DNA from: Ligustrum vulgare
Taxonomy: Eukaryota > Streptophyta > Magnoliopsida > Lamiales > Oleaceae
Assembly (NCBI GenBank): GCA_963555705.1
Contig: OY743186.1
Coordinates: 39,791,241 to 39,855,240, forward strand
Length of the DNA: 64,000 nucleotides
Direction of reading: 5' to 3'
The notes under the pieces were generated by a model that saw nothing but the letters and a program-made list of their open reading frames with translations, searched no databases and was not told the DNA's origin. The first letter of the stretch is position 1. Each line of letters starts with the position of its first letter. Positions 33,293-44,660 of the stretch are shown here, in pieces. The translations under genes were made by a program, and so were the position numbers.

Positions 33293-36089
33293 TGTAACAC
33301 CCCAAGTTTCAAAATCTTAAACCTAGGCGTGTTAACTTCCATTCACATTAAATGCGGAATTTAAATCATTTACACAATCAAAATGTTCATTTGTCTATTA
33401 TAAAATTTTAGAGAAATTTCGGCAGAGTCTCCTCTATAAATTGGACATAGCCAACCTGTAGAGGGACATCAAAACCATTTTAAAAATTTAAAACATCAAT
33501 CACATCTCAATCACATTCATCATCTCCAAAACCAATTCATTCATTCCCCAAACTCCTCAAGCATAAGATTTTCCAAAATATCAACATACATTGACAAATG
33601 AAATAAGAAGTAATTTAACCTCTAATACGTCACCCATACTTAATTAAAACTAACTTCAACCAAACCATTATCAATAATAATGAATTAAGGAATAAATTTA
33701 AATGATAACTTGAATAAATTTAACTTTATTAAGTAAGGCGGTAATGGGTACTGTCTGAGCCTGCAGCCACGTGCTCTCCTCTAATCATCTAACTTTCATC
33801 ACCTGAAATGTTGGGGAGGGATTGGGGTGAGCTAAAGCTCAGTAAGTAAACTTTATGCATGAAATGCATGCTTATGACATGAATGTTTTAAAACTTTCAT
33901 ATATGTATCCCCATTTACTTTACTTTCCAAAACTTTCAAACATTTCAAACTTTCACTTCATTTCAAAACTTTCACTTCATTTCCATCGTGAACTCACTTG
34001 GTGTATCTTCTAGTCAATCAAATAACAGTGGGCAATTTCTTATTTGGAACCAGATTAACATTCACATTTCCACCGCAAAGCGGTTTAATATTCACTTTCC
34101 CACCGCAAAGCGGTTTAACAGTCCACCGTAAACGGTTGAACATTCCTTCGCAAAGCGACTTATTTCGGGTACGCCGGTCCCCCGCGCCCCATTTCCCACT
34201 CGCAACTTTCATGAACTAGAAGTACACCCATTCTTTCTTTAAAAACTTGGGATACATAACTTTTGAACAAACTTGCACCTTGACACATTTCTTTCATTTA
34301 AAAACATTTAACTTCCCAATTTCGATGTCAATGCATGCTTGATGATGCAATGACATGATAATGTGCATGCTTAAACATTCTTCATAATAACATATACTTT
34401 CACAAAGTAAATGAAATTCATCAAAGCAAGTAAGTTGCAAGACAGTCATTTACACATAACTTTCACATTTACATTCAACTTTGATGAAAATAGGGGGAAG
34501 TTTACTTACCTGCAGTCCTTAGTAATTTACCGTTTCTAAATTTGCAAGTGGAGGAGCCTCGACTGCCCGTGTCGTCAATGTACCAAAATCCTAGTTGTAT
34601 CCATTCATTTAATAAAATATATTTTCAGTGTAAATTGATATATTCATCAGTCCTTTAACATTAAACAAGTTAAAACAATAAATCTTCTTTCCCTTTTCTT
34701 TCTAGTGATCATTTATTCCAAACAAGGTATTAAGATATATTAAATACTTCCATATCATACTCGAAAGCAAAAGATTAAACCATTCGACACAACATTATAA
34801 GCTTAACTATTAAGGTACTTAAATCAAAACCAATGTTTGAAAAATGTACACGACTTTACAATTTTCTCAAAATCTAGAAATTATAATTATTACTCACGTT
34901 CACACAAAAATCATATTTGAAATAAGGGACTTAATTTCATGCAACTTACGAATTGTACTAATCCATTTACTCAAATCTCAAACTAAATTATAACTTAGTC
35001 GAACTTTACAAAAAAATGTTCCATTAAAATTTCAACTATTTAAAATCTGAAAATATTCAAAATAAGGTTTCAATTAAACTTAAACTAATCAAACATAATC
35101 TTAAATCTTAAATCCAAGAATTACCCATATATAACATACACATTTGATTTTCAATTAAAATTCGAAACCTGTAATAATCCAAATTTTGAAATCTCAGTTA
35201 AACTAATTTAAAATCTTCGAAATCAGAAATTTATATATATATATATATATAAAACTCGAGATACTCATTTATACTAAAACCCAATTACACATATAAATTT
35301 ATATCTATTTAAAATACAAATATCTATATGTACATACTCACAAAATTCATAAATTTTCAAGAATTAAAATCTGAAAATACATGAAACATACCAAAAATGT
35401 GTAATACCGTGTATTTGTGTGCGAAATCGTGTGCAGGTGTGTGTGTGTGTGTGCGAAATCGTGTGCAGGGGTGTGTGTGTGCGTGACCGTGAGCGGGTGA
35501 GGGGGAGGAAAGGGTGGTCTAACCATCATGGTTGTGACTAGGTGGCGCCGCCGGATGGTCATGGGAGCGAGATTGTAGTGGCAGTCGAAGAGGGAGGAGA
35601 GGAGAGGACCGAGGGAGTTGAGAGGCGGGCGTGAGAGACAGAGAGGCCGAGAGTGAGATAGAGCTGAGTGAAGACATCAGGTATGAGGGTTTAGGTTAGG
35701 ATTGTGAATCTAATCTTTCGAAATTTGCAAATGGGTCCCTCAAGTCTCCTCCTTTGTTTAATTACGTTAGTAACTTTCAATTAACTCCCAAAAATGTCAC
35801 TAAACTTTCCCCAATTCCCATTTAACACAATTTAGGCCACTTTCAACTTAATTAAATAGAAAATAACAAGATTAATAAATAACGTTAATAATCACACATA
35901 AAATTGCACATAGACAATATGTGAACTTTCTATTTGGCACATTGATCAAGATAGCATCCAAGCCCTTCCACTGCAAAATAATTCAAATCATTGACATAAA
36001 ATTTATCAAATTTAAATTTTATAATAACATTAATATAAATGTCACGTGGAATTTAAAGATGCACGTAACAATGGAAAAACGGTATTACA
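33293..36089. mobile_element. Solo LTR, 2.8 kb, chromovirus (Tekay/Del)-like
   Basis: Begins TGTAACACCCCAAGTTTC, ends GGTATTACA, and is flanked by the 5-bp duplication tcagg (33288-33292, 36090-36094). No gag or pol lies inside. The TGTAACACCC start and unusual length fit Tekay/Del-type LTRs. It sits inside exon 4 of the Ulp1-type gene; removing it with one TSD copy restores phase. Small tandem CCACCGCAAAGCGGTTTAA units lie near 34070-34150 and GT-rich sequence near 35440. Confidence 0.85.
34065..34165 (+). repeat. Short tandem units with CGCAAAGCGG
   Basis: CACCGCAAAGCGGTTTAA occurs near 34070 and 34102, with diverged copies (CACCGTAAACGGTTGAAC, TTCGCAAAGCGACTT) following at about 30-bp steps. 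Each holds the self-complementary core CCGCAAAGCGG. Confidence 0.75.
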
Positions 36090-37009
36090 TCAGGTGGCTG
36101 CGACTTATCCTTGACGCTGTTTTGGAAGGTTTCCAGTGCACTTGATAACATTGTAGACACAGAATCGGACAAGAATTGGAGTTCAGACCTTAATTCATTT
36201 AGGTCATTCTTTATATTATGTTGTGAATTCAAAATGACATTAAGTAGGTCTGATTTGTGATTCTGCACAAGTTTGAGCTGTGATCTCAATTCATTCACCT
36301 CCCCAGTCAGTCTCATGTTCTGCGTTTGAACCTCAGATATTTGCGCTGTGACCTCATTCTTCCATCTGTCATACTCCTGCAAAACATATGAGTTGAAAAA
36401 ATTAGAATGTTTACATTGTCAATAATATATTTTTGTTGAATAAATAATTAACAGGATACAGTGTTAGGAGCAGGCTCCTCTTCTGGCTGCGAGTCATCAG
36501 TATTCATTGTAGGAATGTAGTCGGGTTCAGTGGAATGCATAAAGTCAGCCTCATAATGCCAGCCTCTGCTGGTAAGTCATGTTATCAAACTCATCATCGC
36601 GCTTGTGGCTTGTTGGTGGAGGAGGGTCGACAAAATCATCATCTTCGTTGCTAATGTCACTCGCGTGGCCCAATCTCCCTTCAGTAATAAGCAATGGTTT
36701 TGTCTTGGATTTTGAGGCATGTTTATATGAACATTCAGAAACCTCCTCTCCTGGTTTTCGTGGTTTGACATATGTCACCCCAGCCATATGATTTTGTGCA
36801 ATCTTCATTGGGCTAGAATCTAGGTCACATACTTCGACCTATGAATCAAAGATTTGAAAACGGTAAACATGATAATGCGCCCTGAATTGTAAATATTTTT
36901 GTGCAAAATGTTGCTGTAAAAATGTTCATGCATGTCAAACGTGTCCCAAGAGAGTGCCTTTCTTATGCTGATTTGTTTTAACCTGTGACCTGCCAATTTG
37001 TGCATGTGA

Positions 37010-39056
37010 CCTAGTAAATGTACACCTAATCAGGCTGTACACTGTAAGGTGTTACCTGATGCTCATAATGATAACAACATTGGAATTTAAATTATGACAC
37101 AGGATTCATGATGTTCGATGTGTTAAAAATAATATCAAAATATGCATGTGAAGGTGACCTCAATTATACATGCCACATGTGACATGTGATCAAGTATATC
37201 ATTCAGCTAATCTAAGATAACATTCCTGATATAAAGTTCATTTTATATGAAAGTTAATTCACTTACATTAGAATTTGAGAAAATCTTCTCATCTAGTGTG
37301 GAATACACATGGATCTTGTCAGCTTGCCAATTTGGAATTCTAGGGAACGTCGTCTAAATCCGAGTTGCGATTCTGCCATTCAATGTTGGAACAGTCTCAT
37401 AAATCCAAACTTGAAATGCTATTAGAAAACCCCCCAGATGGTAGTGAATATTTCTCTTCCCCAAGGCATCCTTTAGTGACGTAATTGTCATTTCAAACAG
37501 TTCTTTGCCCCATGGGAACCTCCCAATAGCATCAAAGTCTTCGACTATTGGGAAAAAGAACTCCTCAACTGTTTTTTTGTACGACGTGGAGAAAAAGTAA
37601 GATGTAAGCAAATAAAGGACTCCAAGTTGTACGACATCGAGATCAGGTGCCCCATTGACCTCAAGAAACACATCTCTTATGTCTTCGTTCGTTACTGATG
37701 TCAGATGCCCGAAGTAAGTAGCCTTTATTGTAGATGGTAACATGGCCATGTTGTTCCGATTGTCGACACCAACGTATCTCAGGCCGGTCACTAAAGTGAA
37801 TTCAGGTAGCGCAAACCTGACATATCTCCCAGAAATGTGAAACCACAACTCATGTGGATTGGGTTGTTTTACCATTCGGAGGAGAAAATAATGTATCAAT
37901 TGCGGCTGGAAGATAATCTCATGGCAGTCAAGATAATATGAGGAAAACGTCGCTGACAATATATGTTTATGCTCATCATTAAGTTTGGACTTGAAATTTG
38001 TCAGTGCATTCTTTGTGATGTTTGATGTGATTTTCCCCGGAAACCAGTCAGTTTCTGGTATTAAGTATTTCCATGATACCTAAAAATAACAAAATAATGG
38101 GAACATATTAGAAGAGTAAAAAATAATGTCACGGTTGTACATGTATGCATTTGTAAAGCCAAAAAGTTTACTTTTAAGTCTAGGTCACATGGGTATGCAC
38201 AAAGTCACATTTATTAAAGAAAACATTGATTAACTGTTACAAATATAGATAGCCTTATTTGCTCCAATTTCAGGTTGCATTTATATGCACAGGTCCAATT
38301 TCATGTCACATTTCTTATTCACAAATCAAATGTCAAAGTCAGATTCACGGCAATTTCAGGTCACATTCACAGTCGCCAATCCAGTTTCAGGTCACTTTTA
38401 GGACATATATTCTGACAACTACAGAATCAGATTCAAAAGAAGGAATGATGAATTTTTTTCATAAACCATTTTCTGAGTTTTGATATGCTAGTTTATTTGT
38501 GAGGAAAATGAGAAATTTGGTTGAATATGAGGATTGGGTTTTGAGGAGGTTTTGGAGTATTGTATGCAGTAAGAGCATAGGCAACATAAAAAGGCACCTG
38601 CTGAGAGTGGGTCAAGCATCATTAACCAGGTTGTTGGCATCAAAGGAGCTAATCAAGAAAAATGTCAGTCATAATGTCACATTTCTTATTCCAAAGTAAA
38701 ATATCAAGGTCACGTTCACAACAGTTTCCGGTCACATTCACAGACTCCAATCCAAATTCAGGTCACATTACCTATGCCCAAGTCAAATTTCATGATCGGA
38801 ATCATAACAAAACCGTTCTGAACAAATAATTGAGTTCAGGTCACAAAGTTGATAGATTAAGGTCACAAATGTAAATACATCGGATTTAACGTTTTATTTA
38901 ATTTTCTCGATTACATTGTCATTAATGCCCAAATCGTTTACATAAAAAATTGAGGTCAGATTTAAGAAATCATTCGCACGAATCCTTACTAGATAAGTAC
39001 ACCCATACTATTTAATGCATTCTTAGGTCACAAATGGATTCATTTAGCATACATAC
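37010..39056 (-). repeat. GGTCACAT-rich introns of the Ulp1-type gene
   Basis: The 976-bp first intron (39056-38081) and the sequence around 36990-37200 carry many copies of AGGTCACATT or TGTGACCT. This is the same word as in the transposase upstream region and the intergenic spacer. Confidence 0.75.
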
Positions 39057-39405
39057 CTCTGGTGTTTTTGTTCTTCGACTAACTCCAACTGCAATAATTT
39101 CTTTTCCTCCGGCTTGCTTTTTGTCTCCTCGCTTCCTTTTCTTATCCGGGCTCCGATTCTCAGACATTTGCACAATGTTGTCTCCTTCGGCTTCGAAGCT
39201 TGGTTTGATTTCAATGGAGACACGACGTCAAGTAGATTTAGGTTTCTGCATAGAACGATGTGGGGGTAATGAAGTTTCGTGATTAATGGGTATACGTGAA
39301 TGGAATGTAACAGATATGTATCGTGGCCGGATATTTAGGTAAATGATTTTTGTTTTATTTATTGCGAAAATGTTGTTTCTATCTATATACACGATAATTA
39401 TTTTA

Positions 39406-39703
39406 CTTACTGGAATTATATATATATTATATATATATATAAAATAACTTAATTAAGACCTAATTTTTGAATAAATATCAATTTGGACTTATTTTTGAAT
39501 TTTAATATTAAAATACAGGGTTCTTTGTAATTTCCACTTAAGAAAACAACAACTTTGTCAATTTGAAATTTAAGCTTATGTGTTTTTTTAAGAACTTTAT
39601 GCAACTTTGTTAGCAAATTGGTGTTTTAGATATCTTTCGCTGTTAAAATGCTTGAAGGAGATGGAATTAGAGAGAAATTTGTGAGAAGAAATAAACACAA
39701 CTA
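39406..39703. other. AT-rich intergenic DNA beyond the MULE
   Basis: Starts with a TA-rich run (about 39416-39441). No coding motif seen. Confidence 0.5.
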
Positions 39704-39886
39704 GCCCTTGTTTGAGCACCATTTTTATTTTTTTAAAAAATATGGTTATAAAATAGTGATTTTTTGGAGAATGTATGGTTAAAAAATAGTAAAACTTGGT
39801 TTATGAGTAGTTTATTTTACAAATAAAATGTGATTGAAAATGAGTATGAAAAAAATGTGTTTTGAATAACGGGCTCAAACAAGATT
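39704..39886. mobile_element. MITE, 183 bp (same family as 9875)
   Basis: Starts GCCCTTGTTTGAGCACC and ends with inverted GGGCTCAAACAAG. CTA and TAG flank the ends. The TIR matches the 9875 element; the interior is diverged. Confidence 0.65.
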
Positions 39887-40056
39887 AGTAGTTCAAAATT
39901 ACAAGAGAGAAGTATATTCGAATTAATTTGCAAAGCAATGCTCGTGAAACTAAACATTGTTTGACTGTGTTCAAGAAATAAACATAAGTTTGTGAAGAAA
40001 AACTTATATAATATTTCTAGTACCAACATAGAACATTATAAGTTCTTTCTTAAGAG

Positions 40057-40195
40057 AGATCAAGGGCTCTGCCGCGGTGGTTGTGTCATCCCTTACCAAG
40101 TCCACGAACTTGGGTTCGAATCTCCCGCCGGGGTGGGGTGGGGTGGTGGTGGTGGTTTAGATTTAGGTTGAATTGTCAAAAAAAAAAAAAAAAAG
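40057..40195 (+). mobile_element. tRNA-derived SINE with 15-bp target duplication
   Basis: The head reads GGGCTCTGCCGCGGTGGTTG (box A-like) and then CTTGGGTTCGAATCTC, with GGTTCGAATC as a box B for RNA polymerase III. A G-rich body and an A-tail of about 17 follow. The exact 15-bp duplication gttctttcttaagag flanks it (40042-40056 and 40196-40210), the signature of LINE-mediated insertion. Total length is about 139 bp. Confidence 0.9.
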
Positions 40196-40210
40196 GTTCT
40201 TTCTTAAGAG

Positions 40211-42143
40211 TATGTAACCCATATTTGTGAATTTTTTCTTGTTCTAATCTCCTCTCAAGTATCTTTGTTGATGAGGTCTATCATAATTACATTTATGAAG
40301 GTATATAGAAGTTCACGATCTAATGGAAGATGAATCTTCTTTGGGTTCTTTCATTCTCTTTTTAAGAGTGAGATTGAAAGAGAATTAATCTGAATATGCT
40401 CGTCTAGAATTTATAATGAAATTAAGCTTTAGGAGGAACTTAAATTAATTATCCTGTCATAATGGAGTTGCGGAAAGAACGGAGTAGCCCTTATGTCATA
40501 TTCAATACATACGATATGACGTATCGATCTTGATTTCTTAAGTGTCTTGTGCAAAATCTAAGGATTTTACGGAGTTGAATTCTTGGGAACTTATGTTCCT
40601 GGGAAATTAAAATTAAGATATTTGATTGCGATGACGGAATTTGAGTGTAAAGAAAATTGATTTCATATTGTGGTCTTTGATTGGTAATATTTTTTACGTA
40701 ATTTGATTGGTGAAAAATGTCATTTAGTAATAAATTATTTAAATAAATAATATGAAAATAAGTGAAATGGGTGAAAATGAGCTAAATTGTAAGATTTACA
40801 AAGTTGAATAACTAAACTGCAACTATTCAAAGTTGAATCGAATCAAAAAATGATGATTGAGTTTGACCAGAGATCGGTTAAACCCAATTAAAAGTTGAAA
40901 GATCAAATTATAAAAAGAAAAAGTAAAAAAGTAGGTCAATCAAAAAGTTCGAGACCAAAATGCAAGATAATAAAGCCATTTTGCCAAGAAAATCTATTCT
41001 CACTACTTCTGTAAGAATTTGAATTCCTTAAAAACAAGGAAAATCTTATGACGTGACATTTTGAAAACAAAGTACATTAAAAAGATTGTCAATCAAACAA
41101 GTCAAAAGTGAAAATTGAGTAAAAAATAATGTCCTATCAAACGGACCTAAAAAATATTCTTCTTTTCATAGGATCTTTTTAGCTAGAACATTTAAATCTA
41201 TTTATAATAGGCACAATTTTTCAAATCATTTTTAAATCATACATATTTTTTCTCTTCAATTTTTAATCACATATCTTATCTAGAGAACTCAAATAAATCA
41301 AAATTATAAATTCAATTTCCTTTTAGCTGCCATCGAACAGAGCCTAAAATAAAGCTAAGTATTATATTACTTCAATTGACATAATATAACACTTCAATGC
41401 TTATTGTTTGTTTTTGTAAATCATATAATCTCATGAAATAAAATGTAAAAGTAGTAACACCAAGTATATACTTAAAAAAATGTTATAACTTTCAAAAACT
41501 CACGTCTTTAAAAAAAAAAATCATCATCCATTAGTCGACCTATAATTATGTAACTTTGCGCCAGATGCATACCTCAAAGCTAGCCCTAACAATATTCGCA
41601 TACCATGCAAAAAATATCGCTAGTCGTCGAGCAGGACCTATATTTTTCAAGGCATGAGACGAACAGTGTATTGTAGGAAAAATGGATCCCTCTTGTTTGC
41701 AACGGAGTTTACGGAGGTTCGGGGCAGCGCCCTCGAAATTTGTTTTTTAAAAAGAAAAAGAAAAAAAGGGATTTGACCATATGCAAAAATGGTTGCTGAA
41801 AGTGAAAATTTAGAAATAATTTCCACAATTAGTTTGTTTTCAATAATTGACACCAATGAATAATCAATAATTGCTGGAATGAGGGAGTATTACATGATTA
41901 TTACATCAGTACCCAGATTGCTAAATGGTAAGGGTTCTTAAATCTTAATTTATAAAAAAACAGTTTACAGGTCCAGTCCTGATGTTGAGCAAGTTTAAAG
42001 TGGGAAATAAAAGTGGTTAGGGAAAGAAGAGAGAAATGACCCCTAAATTTTTTTAGACCCTTGGGCCTTGGGCCCTGAGGCAGCAGCCTCGCTGGCCTCT
42101 TTACAGGTCCAAGCCTGCTAGTAGTCGAGCTAAAATTTTACCT
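40211..42143. other. Intergenic DNA with a decayed MITE
   Basis: About 41115-41345 has CATTTTTAAATCATACATATT and TTTTTAATCACATATCTTATC. It resembles the MITEs at 49265-49427 and around the 42176 insertion, with possible ends CCTATCAAACGG and CCATCGAACAGAGC. The rest shows no recognisable feature. Confidence 0.45.
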
Positions 42144-42175
42144 CCGTTCGATAAACTTGTTTATAAATAGCATAT

Positions 42176-43828
42176 TGTAGCGACCAAGAATTTTTACGCG
42201 ATTAATAATTATTTTAATAGAAAATCGTGTCGCTACTATTTCACCCATTTTTATTAAGTTAACGCCACGACGTATTCGTATAGCCAAGTCAAGAAATAAT
42301 CGAGATCGTTCGATTTTAAATTAAATTCCGAATTTCTAAAAATATCTCCATTCTCTTGATTTAAAGTATATTAAGTCCAAGTACTTAATTCAATGTTATC
42401 CCAATATTTATTTGTACAAAAATTACTTTTATTATTTAAATTAAGAAAATATATGCAAGCATGAGAGGTTCCATTATATATAATAATTATGAGAATCTTA
42501 ATTTAATAAATATGGAAAAGTATATAAATGGTTGATAGATTCCATTATATGTAATCATGAAGAGCATAATATTTGTATAAATATGGAAAAGTATATGAAT
42601 GATTGATAAGACTCCATTATATGTAATCATGAAGAGCATAATATTTGTATAAATATGGAAAAGTATATGAATGAATTATATACTCCATTATATATAATCA
42701 TGAAGAGCATAATATTTGTATAAATATGGAAAAGTATATGAATGATTTATATACTCCATTATATATAATCATGAAGAGCATATTATTTGTATAAATATGG
42801 AAAAGTATATGAATGGTGCTTTACTTTAAGAAAATGATGTGTTAAAATTAATAGAATTGAATGATTATGTTTACAATATGCCAACTTTATACATCTATTT
42901 AAACCCATCTCTTTTACATACAACTCTACACATATACACTTATTTCCAATCTCTTGACAAAATCCACAAGTAAGAGAAATTCAAGGTGGTCAAGAAAGTT
43001 TTGGTCCATTTACTACTACACTTCATTTTAATCTTTTAAAAGGTAAGTATATCTTATGTTTTTATGAAAAGTAAGTATGTTTTTATGAAAGGTAAATACA
43101 CCTTATGTTTTTATGAAAAGTAAGTATGTTTTTATGACAAGTAAGTATATCTTATGTTTTTATGAAAAGTAAGTATGTTTTTATGAAAGGTAAATACACC
43201 TTATGTTTTTATGAAAAGTAAGTATGTTTTTATGACAAGTAAGTATACCTTATGTTTTTATGAAAAGTAAGTATGTTTTTATGACAAGTAAGTATATCTT
43301 ATGTTTTTATGAAAATGTTTGGATCATTGCTATGAAATCAATCTCACAAGATTGTTATGGGTTCCATATGATATGTTTATGATTATGCTAAGGGGACCGG
43401 AGTTTAGTAGCGCTACACATAAGAATTCTTGCCATTTAAGTTCGGTAAAATTCTTGTGTCTCCCTATGTTTATGAATATTTCAATCCTATCCTATGTTAT
43501 GATGAAAATGATCCATATGCATTCAAAAGAAAATTTATGCTTGGTATACTTACTGGGATTTTATAAATCTCACTCCACGATATTTACCATTTTCAGATAA
43601 TTGAAGGTTCGAGGCGGTCAACATGGAAGTGGCAAAAGTGGTTAAGATTGATGAGATAATTATGTTGAACTTTATGTAAGAAAATTATGTTCTATTTTTA
43701 TTCACAAATAAAATTATGGGATTCTAATTATTCTTTTGAATAATTTTACATTACTATTTAAGTCTCGATAATATGATATGAGTCACTTTTTTGTGGCACT
43801 CGAATGGTCGAGAATTCGGGTCGTCACA
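42176..43828 (+). repeat. 5' LTR of the young element
   Basis: TGTAGCGACCAAG to GGGTCGTCACA, 1653 bp. It contains two internal tandem blocks: four to five units of about 63-78 bp with AATCATGAAGAGCATAATAT (about 42470-42815), and short AAGTAAGTATGTTTTTATG units (about 43040-43315). The ORF at 43319-43600 is repeated identically in the 3' LTR, so it is LTR sequence, with no protein family seen. Confidence 0.95.
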
Positions 43829-44029
43829 GTTGGCAAAAGTGGTTAAGATTGATGAGATAATTATGTTGAACTTTATGTAAGAAAATTATGTTCTATTTTT
43901 ATTCACAAATAAAATTATGGGATTCTAATTATTCTTTTGAATAATTTTACATTACTATTTAAGTCTCGATAATATGATATGAGTCACTTTTTTGTGGCAC
44001 TCGAATGGTCGAGAATTCGGGTCGTCACA
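43829..44029 (+). repeat. 201-bp tandem duplication at the 5' LTR/primer-site junction
   Basis: The three bases gtt that begin the leader are followed by a second copy of the last 198 bp of the LTR, from GGCAAAAGTGG to GTCGTCACA. Only then does the full primer site follow. The 3' LTR ends without this repeat. Confidence 0.93.
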
Positions 44030-44031
44030 GT

Positions 44032-44043
44032 TGGTATCAGAGC
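44032..44043 (+). promoter_or_regulatory. Primer-binding site, initiator tRNA-Met type
   Basis: TGGTATCAGAGC, complementary to the tRNA-iMet 3' end, 2 bp after the duplicated LTR end. Confidence 0.9.
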
Positions 44044-44285
44044 AAAGAGTTTTAAAAACGATTCTGTAGATTTTTGAAATTTTATTTCTTTAAAAAAAAA
44101 AAAAATCACTATTCACGTGAACAGTAAAACGACGTGCTATTCATGATGAACAGTGAACGAAATCACTATTCATTATAAAAAAAAAGTTGAATTTTCACAT
44201 GTCAAGTATGGTTATGATTTTGAAAAGCATGATGAAATTTGATGTGCGAATTTCAAGGACAAAATTCATTTTAAGCAAGGGAGTT

Positions 44286-44660
44286 TGTAATGTCCTGAAA
44301 ATTTTATGGAATATAATTAGTTAGTGATATGATGTTTATATTGATGTCTTTGATAAATTTCTAGAAGTTCGGGGACTAAAGGAAAAATAAGATTTGACGA
44401 TAAATTTTATTTGGGTTAAGTTATTAATTATTGATGGGGAGATAATTACTATATCGATATTGGATTTGTTTTGAAGACTGTGATTAATTAGGAATTATGA
44501 TTCAAGAAAATGTTGATTTGGATACAACTACATTAAATTATTGTTGATTAAAGGAAAATAAGATTATATGAAATATTTTAACTCATCACTCTACTATGTC
44601 ACTCTCCACGTATTGACTCCTCGAACCAGGTATGTTATATGCTTTGCAAGTCATTTACGA
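44286..44660 (+). other. LTR-like fragment inside the young element
   Basis: TTCAAGGACAAAATTC and AAGCAAGGGAGTT precede a TGTAATGTCCTGAAAATTTT start, which is the arrangement of a gypsy 3' UTR, purine tract and LTR start. It suggests that the interior was built by recombination between related elements. The right end is not clear. Confidence 0.45.

Larger units (their letters stand above)
31583..39167 (-). pseudogene. DUF1985-coiled-coil-Ulp1 (C48) protease gene of the MULE
   Basis: Nine exons fit by splice motifs and phase: 39167-39057, 38079-37267, 36838-36460, 36376-36090 continuing at 33287-33269 beyond a solo LTR, 33175-32939, 32837-32638, 32548-32428, 32351-31863, and about 31778-31583, for near 950 codons. 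Exon 1 encodes a basic KKRKRGDKK nuclear-signal-like stretch. Exon 2 is DUF1985-like (ELWFHISGRYVRFALPEF; GRFPWGKELFEMT). Exon 4 is a coiled coil. Exon 8 begins HIDACFHFIWHLAKHG and carries the catalytic HW of the SUMO-protease fold; exon 9 carries the catalytic Cys in HDCGIFVIKY. The usual acidic catalytic residue appears as Asn (TIFNSC). Lesions are TAG at 37354-37356, an apparent 1-nt shift near 36570, and TAG at 33272-33274. The last junction does not hold phase and is uncertain. Confidence 0.78.
18421..39405. mobile_element. Ulp1-carrying MULE (KI-MULE type), nested and inactive
   Basis: Two convergent genes define the element: a MURA-type transposase on + (19646-29929) and a DUF1985/Ulp1 gene on - (39167-31583). 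This pairing is known from Kaonashi/KI-MULEs in plants. Non-coding parts at both outer ends and between the genes share the dispersed word GGTCACAT (or its complement). The exact ends are uncertain. Weak inverted similarity between about 18440-18560 and 39270-39400 (TAATCACGGAAAC against TAATCACGAAAC) suggests diverged TIRs, but no TSD was found. Without the two nested insertions (7.9 kb and 2.8 kb) the element would be about 10.3 kb. Confidence 0.65.

Noticed and set aside
37354..37959. Plant mobile domain (PMD) call for the DUF1985-like exon
   Set aside because: The WFHISGRYVRFALPEF and FPWGKELFEMT landmarks and the downstream Ulp1 domain fit DUF1985 better.
40071..40130. A functional tRNA gene
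   Set aside because: Box A/B-like words are present but there is no cloverleaf, and the A-tail plus 15-bp TSD identify a SINE.
43319..43600. 93-codon ORF present twice (also 48598-48879)
   Set aside because: It is identical because it lies in both LTRs of a young element; no family motif, and it lies in LTR sequence.
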